A stretch of 8,108 bases of DNA, taken from X23 sp050251575. Lineage in GTDB: Bacteria; Bacillota; Clostridia; SK-Y3. Positions 1 through 5,805 of the stretch are shown one piece after another. Under the pieces are notes generated by a model. It searched no databases. It saw only the letters and a list, made by a program, of their open reading frames with translations, and was not told where the DNA came from. The DNA lies in the NCBI GenBank assembly GCA_050251575.1, contig JBFWMP010000129.1, forward strand, positions 1-8,108. Reading direction: 5' to 3'. The translations under genes and the position numbers were made by a program. Numbering within the stretch: position 1 is the first letter of the stretch; each line of letters begins with the position of its first letter.

Positions 1-4
1 ATGT

Positions 5-38
5 TGCATCAGTTTGATTCGTACATCAAATTGATGCA
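5..38. promoter_or_regulatory. Inverted repeat, candidate upstream activator site
   Basis: Two 14-bp arms, TGCATCAGTTTGAT (5-18) and ATCAAATTGATGCA (25-38), are reverse complements with one mismatch and a 6-bp spacer. A third, degenerate copy of the right arm in the same orientation lies at 59-72 (12 of 14 matches). The dyad starts about 150-190 bp upstream of the sigma-54 promoter at 192-207, a normal distance for an enhancer-like site bound by a sigma-54 activator. The arms are read directly. That the activator encoded at 3747-5708 binds here is inference. No gene is visible in 1-259, and the sequence left of position 1 is unknown. Confidence 0.5.
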
Positions 39-92
39 TATATCTGTTAATTATATGAATCAATTCGATGCATATAATTAACAGATATATGC
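36..92. repeat. Perfect 22-bp inverted repeat with 13-nt spacer
   Basis: Positions 36-57 and 71-92 are exact reverse complements over 22 bp (core CTGTTAATTATATG / CATATAATTAACAG), separated by 13 nt. The left arm overlaps the end of the neighbouring dyad at 5-38 by 3 bp. Neither side is followed by a T run, so it does not look like an intrinsic terminator. Upstream of a sigma-54 promoter, a second activator-binding site is the most natural reading. The arm centres are 35 bp apart. A cruciform or the trace of a small inserted element are alternatives. Confidence 0.55.
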
Positions 93-191
93 CAGCAGCC
101 ATTTATCATTAATTCAAATGATAGGTTAAAAGAATATATAAAATATGTTACAGTGGGTCGAGGGGATGTTTGATCTTTTTTTCATAAGAAT

Positions 192-207
192 TGGCATGTA
201 AATTGCT
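192..207 (+). promoter_or_regulatory. Sigma-54 (-24/-12) promoter of the catabolic operon
   Basis: TGGCATGTAAATTGCT matches the RpoN consensus TGGCAYRNNNNTTGCW at every defined position. The GG (193-194) and GC (205-206) doublets are separated by the required 10 bp. Transcription should begin roughly at 217-220, leaving a leader of about 40 nt before the start codon at 260. The presence of a GAFTGA-type activator gene in the same window strongly supports the call. The promoter should be silent without ATP hydrolysis by such an activator. Confidence 0.88.
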
Positions 208-259
208 TATATAAATAATAAAGCAATAAAATATTACATTTTGCAAAGGAGATAATAAT

Positions 260-1288
260 ATGATGAACAGTCGTGAAAGAGTTATTGCTACACTTGAACA
301 TAAGAATCCCGACCAGATACCCGTAGATATTTGGTTTCATAAGGCAACGACACTGCAATATGGAGAACAACTACAAGCACTCCTTGATGGATATCAAATG
401 GATCTTGTAAGAGTTGTAGGTCCAATGGATCGACACTTTTACTCTCGTACGTTTGAGGAGGGTGAATATGTAGATGAATGGGGAAGTGAATGGCAGGTAC
501 TACAAGGTGGCATGATAGGAGAAGTCAAAAAACCGGCATTAGAGAGCATATCGCAGGCGCGGGAATACCAAGTCCCCATAGAATTGCTTAAAAGCGAATG
601 GAACCGATATAATGAGCAGGTGGATAACAAAATAAAAGAAGTCCGCAGTAAGAATCAATTTAGCATTGGTGGATATGTTGAAGTATTTCAAAGAATGCAG
701 TTTATCCGAGGAACAGAAAATATGTATTATGACTTAGGCGATTTAGAAGAGGAGTTGTATCTATTACGGGATAAGATAACAGATTATTTTGTTGAGTATG
801 TGCAGTATTGGTTAGAAAAAGATGTAGATGCGATTGGATTCTATGATGACTGGGGTTCACAAAGATCACTTCTTATCTCGCCGGCTATGTGGAAGAATAT
901 TTTTAAGCCAGTATATAAAAAGTTGATAGAAATGATTAAGGCAAAAGGAAAATATGTCTTTTTTCATAGTGACGGATATATCCTTGATTTATATCCTGAA
1001 TTTATCGAATTAGGTGTGGATGCTATAAACTCTCAGGTTTGGTGTATAGGAATAGATAAAGTTGCTGAAGTTGCAAAGAAATATGCCGGTAAAATTACGT
1101 TCTGGGGTGAGATAGACAGACAAAATATTCTAGCTTTTGGTACTGTTGAAGAAGTATATGAAGCATCCAAAATTATGAAAGATAAACTCTGTTTAAGTGG
1201 CGGTGGCTTGATAGGGCAGAGCGTTGCCGGCAAGGATGTATCTCTGGAGAAAATAAAAGCACTGCTTAATTGTTGGAACAGTAAGTAA
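260..1288 (+). CDS. Uroporphyrinogen decarboxylase-family protein (not HemE)
   Basis: This 342-residue protein has the UroD/MtaA/CmuA-family TIM-barrel signature. The N-terminal segment is RERVIATLEHKNPDQIPVD (residues 5-23). A DDWGSQRSLLISPAMWK stretch (196-212) is followed by KYVFFHSDG (231-239) and an FWGEIDRQ segment (281-288). Length is normal for the family. It lacks the N-terminal RQAGR-type arginine motif of true heme-pathway UroD, so porphyrin decarboxylation is unlikely. Corrinoid methyltransferases of the family use a zinc site H-x-C...C. Here the corresponding place reads H236-S-D238, and no obvious third Cys ligand follows the GGGLIGQ segment, so a standard MtaA-type zinc-thiolate site is also doubtful. 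The ATG at 260 is chosen because AAAGGAG (245-251) sits 8 nt upstream; the ATG at 263 is the alternative. It is the first gene after the sigma-54 promoter, and the next gene starts 42 nt after its stop. The fold assignment is firm; the reaction is unknown. Confidence 0.9.
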   Translation: MMNSRERVIATLEHKNPDQIPVDIWFHKATTLQYGEQLQALLDGYQMDLVRVVGPMDRHFYSRTFEEGEYVDEWGSEWQVLQGGMIGEVKKPALESISQAREYQVPIELLKSEWNRYNEQVDNKIKEVRSKNQFSIGGYVEVFQRMQFIRGTENMYYDLGDLEEELYLLRDKITDYFVEYVQYWLEKDVDAIGFYDDWGSQRSLLISPAMWKNIFKPVYKKLIEMIKAKGKYVFFHSDGYILDLYPEFIELGVDAINSQVWCIGIDKVAEVAKKYAGKITFWGEIDRQNILAFGTVEEVYEASKIMKDKLCLSGGGLIGQSVAGKDVSLEKIKALLNCWNSK

Positions 1289-1317
1289 TATAGCATACTT
1301 TAAGGATATATTTAGAT

Positions 1318-1322
1318 GGAGG
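1318..1322 (+). promoter_or_regulatory. Ribosome binding site that sets the start of the second gene
   Basis: GGAGG at 1318-1322 lies 8 nt before the ATG at 1331. An in-frame ATG at 1316 overlaps this Shine-Dalgarno sequence and has no good site of its own, so 1331 is preferred. Confidence 0.8.
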
Positions 1323-1330
1323 AAAATATA

Positions 1331-2506
1331 ATGTCATTCATTAAACGTGTGGAAGTTTATGATTTTACTTATCAGGTTGATAATATAGGTGCTGTGTCTG
1401 AAAACACACACAATCATGTGGCCTATGTACCGGGTGCGAAGCTTTCTCAGTCTAAATACGCTATTATAATTGAATGTGATGATGGATTTCGTGGTGAATA
1501 TGTTACTCATTGGGGGGGGACGCGACCGGCGCTTGCTCAAACACTTATGCTCGCCTCTGATCTTCCAGGTAGAGATCCGAATATGAGAGAAGCAATTTAT
1601 GATGATTTTAATCGTCGTCTTTGTCACCAAGATCATATGGGACAGGGACCTATTGATATAGCTCTTTGGGATCTTGCGGGCAAACAAGCAAATAAATCTA
1701 TTTCTCAAATGATTGGTGCATATAGGACTCGTATTAAGGCCTATGCAAGTACATTTCATGGGGATCGTAATGGTGGATTGGATAGTCCGGAAGCATATGC
1801 TGACTTTGCTGAGCAATGCTATGATATGGGCTATCGTGCTTTCAAACATCATGGCTGGTTTGATGGCAATCCTGCAGAGGAAGCAAAAGCCATCCGGACT
1901 ATTGCGCAAAAGGTTGGAGATAAGATGACACTTATGTATGATGCGGCTTCTGATCTCAAGACCTTTGCAGATGCACTTTATGTCGGCAAGGCATGTGATG
2001 ATGCTGATTTTTTCTGGTATGAAGATCCATACCGAGACATATCTTTATCTGCTTTTGCTCATAAAAAGCTACGTGGTATGATTAAAACTCCTTTGCTCAT
2101 TACAGAGCATGTAAGAGGTCTTGAACCGAAGGCAGATTTCCTTATGGCTGGTGGTACGGATTTTCTTCGTGCTGATCCTGAATATGATATGGGTATCACC
2201 GGCGCAATAAAGATTGCAAGATTTGCAGAAGCCTTAGGTGTTGATGTAGAAATTCATGCGTGTGGTCCGGCTCACCGTCATGTGATTGGCTCAATTCGCA
2301 ACTCTAACTTCTATGAAGTTGCCTGTGTTGGTCCTAAATGTTTAAATACGATTCCGCCGGTTTATGCTTGTGGCTATTCTGATCAGCTTGATTGTATTGA
2401 TTCGGATGGGATGGTTTCCGTACCTACTGGTCATGGACTTGGAGTTACTTATGATTGGGAATGGCTCAAGGCTCATACTACACATCATTATGTATTTGAA
2501 AAATAA
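1331..2506 (+). CDS. Mandelate racemase/enolase-superfamily enzyme, likely acid-sugar dehydratase or epimerase
   Basis: The protein has 391 residues with the enolase-superfamily layout: an N-terminal capping domain (about 1-125) and a C-terminal barrel. The active-site series reads K172-x-H174 (FKHHGW), metal ligands D204 (MYDAAS), E231 (WYEDP) and E259 (ITEH), then D282 (RADP), H309 (EIHACGP) and E329 (FYEVA). The spacings between D204, E231, E259, D282, H309 and E329 closely follow mandelate racemase D195, E221, E247, D270, H297 and E317; the last three intervals are 23, 27 and 20, as in that enzyme. It therefore belongs to the mandelate-racemase subgroup with a His-Asp dyad and one divalent ion. 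The second Lys of the usual K-x-K is His. Members that lack this Lys (galactonate and rhamnonate dehydratases are known cases) are typically dehydratases working through the His-Asp dyad, so dehydration of a hydroxy-acid is my leading guess. The protein should be cytoplasmic; no signal peptide is seen. Arg and Leu codon use differs from the flanking genes (see findings). Confidence 0.9.
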   Translation: MSFIKRVEVYDFTYQVDNIGAVSENTHNHVAYVPGAKLSQSKYAIIIECDDGFRGEYVTHWGGTRPALAQTLMLASDLPGRDPNMREAIYDDFNRRLCHQDHMGQGPIDIALWDLAGKQANKSISQMIGAYRTRIKAYASTFHGDRNGGLDSPEAYADFAEQCYDMGYRAFKHHGWFDGNPAEEAKAIRTIAQKVGDKMTLMYDAASDLKTFADALYVGKACDDADFFWYEDPYRDISLSAFAHKKLRGMIKTPLLITEHVRGLEPKADFLMAGGTDFLRADPEYDMGITGAIKIARFAEALGVDVEIHACGPAHRHVIGSIRNSNFYEVACVGPKCLNTIPPVYACGYSDQLDCIDSDGMVSVPTGHGLGVTYDWEWLKAHTTHHYVFEK

Positions 2507-2568
2507 TAAGTATAATGTTTAAGAATAATCCCATTGATTATTGCAATCATTAATATTTACAATAAAAA

Positions 2569-2574
2569 AGGAGG
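2569..2574 (+). promoter_or_regulatory. Ribosome binding site that sets the start of the dehydrogenase gene
   Basis: AGGAGG at 2569-2574 lies 7 nt before the ATG at 2582. The frame stays open to a TTG at 2534, but that codon has no Shine-Dalgarno sequence. The 16 residues it would add are not part of the normal dehydrogenase N-terminus, which begins with a GFKVLVSQ-type strand. Confidence 0.85.
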
Positions 2575-2581
2575 AAGATTG

Positions 2582-3544
2582 ATGGGCTTTAAGGTTTTAG
2601 TATCGCAGAATGTTTCTCAAGTGGGTATAGACTATTTATTGAAGCGCGGATACGAGATAAAAATGGCATCAGGAGACACAGAAGAACAAATTATAAAAGA
2701 TGTTGGAGATTGTGATGCGGTATTATTAAGGATAGCACCGTATTCTGCTAAAGTATTGAAAACAGCAAAAAGGTTAAAAGTAATTGCACGACATGGGGTA
2801 GGCTTTGATTGTATAGATATTAGTGCAGCTGAAGAGCTTGGTATATGGGTATGTATCGCTCCATTGTCCAATGCAAATACGGTTGCAGAACATACTATAG
2901 GGTTTATCCTCGCTTTGGCTAGACGTATTACATTGATAGACAAAGCGTTTAGAAATGGGGACTTTGAAATTAGAAACCGTTTAAAGGGTATGGACTTGGA
3001 AGGAAAAACATTAGGCCTGGTTGGAGTGGGAAGAATAGGTACGTTAGTAGCTAAAAAAGCAGCGTTAGGACTGGGAATGAAGGTTATTGGATATGATCCG
3101 TATATAACGAAAGATAAGATGCTGTCGGAAATCGAATTGGTAGATAATATTGAAACTATATTCAAGAATGCTGATTTTGTAAGTTTGCATTTACCTGCAA
3201 ATACAGAAACAAACCATATTATCGGTAAGAAATATTTTGAAATGATGAAAAGTTCTGCTTTCTTGGTAAACTGTTCTAGAGGTGAAGTTATTAATGAAGT
3301 GGAACTAATTCAAGCGCTAAAAAATAAAGTGATAGCTGGAGCTGCTTTAGATGTACTCGAACAGGAACCGCCTGAAAAGGATAATCCACTATTTGAATTG
3401 GATAACGTGATTGTTTCGCCTCATAATGCTGGAGTTTCAGAAGAATCCTCAATAAGAATGGCATTGCATCCAGCTATGGAGATTGATAAGGTTCTTTCAG
3501 GAAACAGGCCGCAATGGCCTGTAAATAATCCCAAGTTAGGATAA
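2582..3544 (+). CDS. D-isomer-specific 2-hydroxyacid dehydrogenase, phosphoglycerate dehydrogenase-like
   Basis: This 320-residue NAD(P)-dependent oxidoreductase interconverts a 2-hydroxy acid and the matching 2-keto acid. Residues 1-98 and about 285-320 form the split substrate domain. The central Rossmann domain carries G148-V-G-R-I-G153, with the acidic D172 (GYDPY) that normally favours NAD over NADP. The catalytic triad is R233 (NCSRGE), E262 (LEQEPP) and H281 (SPHNAG); the spacings of 29 and 19 residues are typical of the family. The substrate-loop motif ARHGVGFDCID (69-79) is also present. The protein ends without an ACT or regulatory domain, so it is shorter than full SerA proteins. 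Being third in a sigma-54 operon also argues against a serine-biosynthesis role. The gap from the preceding gene is 75 nt with no terminator, and a strong terminator follows. Family assignment is very secure; the substrate is unknown. Confidence 0.93.
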   Translation: MGFKVLVSQNVSQVGIDYLLKRGYEIKMASGDTEEQIIKDVGDCDAVLLRIAPYSAKVLKTAKRLKVIARHGVGFDCIDISAAEELGIWVCIAPLSNANTVAEHTIGFILALARRITLIDKAFRNGDFEIRNRLKGMDLEGKTLGLVGVGRIGTLVAKKAALGLGMKVIGYDPYITKDKMLSEIELVDNIETIFKNADFVSLHLPANTETNHIIGKKYFEMMKSSAFLVNCSRGEVINEVELIQALKNKVIAGAALDVLEQEPPEKDNPLFELDNVIVSPHNAGVSEESSIRMALHPAMEIDKVLSGNRPQWPVNNPKLG

Positions 3545-3578
3545 AGGTTTATAAACTTAAAGAGCTGTGAAGTTTAAT

Positions 3579-3642
3579 ATGCGCCCTCTTAGGTAGATAA
3601 GTAAAATAGTAAAACTTGTTTACTTAGGAGGGAGCATTTTTT
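3579..3642 (+). terminator. Intrinsic terminator after the three-gene operon
   Basis: A 24-bp stem forms between 3579-3602 and 3614-3637, with one G-A mismatch, several G-U wobbles and an 11-nt A-rich loop (3603-3613). It is followed by a T run at 3637-3642. It begins 34 nt after the dehydrogenase stop codon and separates the operon from the regulator gene. Outer flanks 3571-3578 and 3643-3650 (AGTTTAAT / ATTAAACT) are also complementary and could extend the structure across the T run. Confidence 0.85.
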
Positions 3643-3661
3643 ATTAAACTTGCCTTGAAGG

Positions 3662-3688
3662 TTGAAAAATAAATTCCATTCATATAAT
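3662..3688 (+). promoter_or_regulatory. Possible housekeeping promoter of the regulator gene
   Basis: TTGAAA (3662-3667) and a perfect TATAAT (3683-3688) are separated by 15 bp, shorter than the ideal 17. The pair lies after the operon terminator and about 58 nt before the regulator start. The region is very A+T-rich, so chance matches are likely. No -24/-12 element with correct spacing was found here, which suggests the regulator is expressed independently of sigma-54. Confidence 0.35.
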
Positions 3689-3746
3689 ATAAGTAATAGC
3701 AATAAGTAGTTCACTTGCCATATTTGTAAAATTAAGAGGTGGCCAT

Positions 3747-5708
3747 ATGATAAAGATTACATTAGTCGCTCCCTATAAAGAATTGATTGATTTAACCTTT
3801 AAAACATTTGAAGAACATAACAATTTTGAATCTTCTTTTATGCCGGGAAATGAATATAAATTAGATGTTGTTTTAGGTGGTTGGAATGAAGTAAAACATA
3901 TGAAATTCGATGCTGATGTTATTATTTCGCGGGGAGAAGTTGCAACTACATGGAAAAACTATAATCCTCATATTCCTTTAGTGGAAGTTCCGGTGGCAGG
4001 AAATGACATTATACGATGTCTTTATGAGATTAAGCAACGTTGCGGACCAAAACAAGTAGGGATTGTTGCGCCTATCAATATGACCTATGGATCAGAAGGG
4101 TTAATAGATATTGTGGGATTAAACATTAAAGCATATGTTGTGGAAAATTCTGAACAGACGATTGAGTTAGTAGAAAAGGCTGCTACTGAAGGATGTGAAG
4201 TAATTGTTGGAGGGAAAAAAGCAAAAGATTATGCAATAAGCATTGGTCTGCAAGGATTTGTGCCGCGTACGGGGAAGGACTCATTGTGGCAGGCTATTAC
4301 CGAGGCAAAAAGAGTAGCTTGTATCAGCAGAATGGAACAGGAGAAAGCACAGCTCTTCAAAACCATTCTTGACTATGCTTATGAGGGTGTGATTGCAGTT
4401 AATAAAGAAGATGCTGTTTCTGTCTTTAATTCTTCAGCGCAGAATATGTTGCAGATTTCTGCCAAAGATGCGTTGGGTAAGAAAGTCGGAGATATCATAC
4501 CAAAATGCAAGCTGCATGATGTTATAAAAAGAGAAGGTGAGCATCTTGATGAGATTATTGAGTATGATAATATCCGGCTTGCAATCACCAAGGTGCCTAT
4601 TATATTAAAAAATGAAAATGTTGGTAATGTGGTCACTTTTCAAAATGTTACCAAAGTTCAGGAATTAGAAGGTAAAATCAGAAAAGAAATCCATGCGCGG
4701 GGGCATGTTGCAAAGCACACCTTTCACGATATTATTGGCAAGAGTGAAAAGATTAACGAGACAATCATAACAGCGAAAAGGTTTAGTAAAGTGAATTCCA
4801 ATATTCTTATCAGAGGAGAGACGGGGACTGGAAAAGAACTTTTTGCCCAAAGTATTCATAGTTTCAGTCCTAGGAAAGATGGTCCTTTTGTTGCAGTGAA
4901 TTGTGCAGCTCTTCCTGAAAATTTACTTGAAAGTGAATTATTCGGTTATGTGGAAGGTGCGTTTACGGGTGCAGCAAAAGGGGGTAAGCCGGGACTTTTT
5001 GAATTAGCTCATAAAGGAACTATTTTTCTGGATGAGATTGCAGAAATATCATTAAAACTGCAAGGGCGATTATTGAGAGTGATTCAGGAAAAGGAAATTA
5101 TGAGGTTAGGTCATGACAGAGTTATACCTATTGATGTAAGAATCATCTCCGCTACTAATAAAAATCTATATGAGATGGTAGAAAAAGGGGATTTCAGAGA
5201 AGACCTTTATTATAGGTTGGATGTACTGAAATTAGAACTGCCTTCACTCAATGAAAGAAGAGAGGATATTTCTTTAATTGTTGAGAATTTTATGCAGACA
5301 TATACTCCACTTTCAAATTTTAAATCCATATGCATTAACGAGAAAGCGATGAAGATGCTGCAGAATTTCAATTGGCGTGGAAATGTCAGGGAATTAGGAA
5401 ATATATGTGAAAGATTAGCAGTTTTGACTCGGTCGTCCTTAATTGATGAAGAAACTGTAAAAGCCATACTTACACATAAAGGGATGACCAATATAATATC
5501 TCAAGAGCATATACAGGAGGCTGAAAAAAAGGCATCCCTCAAAGAAACAAATAATGGGATGCTGGATGAAGGAAAAGATTATATAGAAATACGAAAGATA
5601 CGGAATGCATTAGAATGCAGCGGGTATAATAAAACGGAGGCGGCGAAGAAGCTTGGAATAAATCGCACGACATTATGGCGGAAGATGAAAGAATTAAGAA
5701 TGATATAG
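3747..5708 (+). CDS. Sigma-54-dependent transcriptional activator with PrpR-type sensor domain
   Basis: This 653-residue bacterial enhancer-binding protein has four parts. Residues 1 to about 195 resemble the PrpR N-terminal ligand-sensing domain (start MIKITLVAPYKEL, with an ADVIISRGEVAT segment at 56-67). Residues about 200-305 look like a PAS domain (TILDYAYEGVIAVNKEDAV, 206-224). The AAA+ domain spans about 328-560: Walker A GETGTGKE (357-364), the sigma-54 contact loop GAFTGA (404-409), Walker B with D429-E430 (TIFLDE), a REDLYYRL segment with candidate Arg-finger residues (484-491), and NWRGNVREL (542-550). The Fis-type HTH lies near the C-terminus (about 613-650, ending GINRTTLWRKMKEL). 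The GAFTGA loop is intact, so it should activate RpoN holoenzyme. In PrpR the N-terminal domain relieves repression on binding a catabolic intermediate; the ligand here is unknown. An AGAGGTGG ribosome binding site ends 4 nt before the ATG. The natural target is the promoter at 192-207. Confidence 0.94.
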   Translation: MIKITLVAPYKELIDLTFKTFEEHNNFESSFMPGNEYKLDVVLGGWNEVKHMKFDADVIISRGEVATTWKNYNPHIPLVEVPVAGNDIIRCLYEIKQRCGPKQVGIVAPINMTYGSEGLIDIVGLNIKAYVVENSEQTIELVEKAATEGCEVIVGGKKAKDYAISIGLQGFVPRTGKDSLWQAITEAKRVACISRMEQEKAQLFKTILDYAYEGVIAVNKEDAVSVFNSSAQNMLQISAKDALGKKVGDIIPKCKLHDVIKREGEHLDEIIEYDNIRLAITKVPIILKNENVGNVVTFQNVTKVQELEGKIRKEIHARGHVAKHTFHDIIGKSEKINETIITAKRFSKVNSNILIRGETGTGKELFAQSIHSFSPRKDGPFVAVNCAALPENLLESELFGYVEGAFTGAAKGGKPGLFELAHKGTIFLDEIAEISLKLQGRLLRVIQEKEIMRLGHDRVIPIDVRIISATNKNLYEMVEKGDFREDLYYRLDVLKLELPSLNERREDISLIVENFMQTYTPLSNFKSICINEKAMKMLQNFNWRGNVRELGNICERLAVLTRSSLIDEETVKAILTHKGMTNIISQEHIQEAEKKASLKETNNGMLDEGKDYIEIRKIRNALECSGYNKTEAAKKLGINRTTLWRKMKELRMI

Positions 5709-5713
5709 AAAAA

Positions 5714-5753
5714 GCATAATCAATAGCGTATTGCAATACGCTATTGATTATGC
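5714..5753 (-). terminator. Perfect 40-bp palindrome, intrinsic terminator for the minus-strand gene
   Basis: Positions 5714-5733 and 5734-5753 are exact reverse complements, giving a 20-bp stem (minus a small tip loop) centred on TGCA. Read on the minus strand, the hairpin is followed at once by five Ts (complement of 5709-5713), so it terminates transcription of the penicillin-binding protein gene, whose stop codon is 52 nt away. On the plus strand it is followed by AAAGAATATT, without a T run. It may still block read-through or stabilise the 3' end of the regulator mRNA, whose stop codon is only 5 nt before it. Confidence 0.85.
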
Positions 5754-5805
5754 AAAGAATATTATAGTTGATCTTCATTAGAATCATCGAAATTTAAAAA
5801 ATGTT

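Noticed and set aside
182..370. Minus-strand open frame of 62 codons across the promoter and the start of the first gene
   Set aside because: It overlaps the sigma-54 promoter and a secure coding region, has no recognisable domain, and reads as low-complexity codon noise.
260..1288. Annotation as heme-pathway uroporphyrinogen decarboxylase (hemE)
   Set aside because: The diagnostic N-terminal arginine motif is absent and the gene lies in a sigma-54 catabolic operon without heme genes.
1334..1909. Long minus-strand open frame (191 codons) opposite the enolase-superfamily gene
   Set aside because: It is a shadow of a gene with all catalytic residues intact; its translation shows no family features.
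2533..2550. Small dyad TGATT-N5-AATCA in the gap before the dehydrogenase gene
   Set aside because: The arms are only 5 bp, in A+T-rich DNA, with no T run or promoter element at a sensible distance. It could be chance, so it is not listed as an operator or terminator.
2632..3165. Minus-strand open frame (177 codons) opposite the dehydrogenase
   Set aside because: It lies within a secure dehydrogenase gene, has no ribosome binding site or domain evidence, and its Ser/Ile/Asn-rich composition is typical of antisense frames.
2582..3544. Annotation as serA for serine biosynthesis
   Set aside because: The catalytic family fits, but there is no C-terminal regulatory domain and the operon context is catabolic, so the substrate is left open.
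3695..3727. Reverse-strand TGGCA and TTGCT near the regulator start, considered as a second sigma-54 promoter
   Set aside because: The spacing between the two elements is far too large for a -24/-12 promoter, and the orientation points away from the regulator gene.
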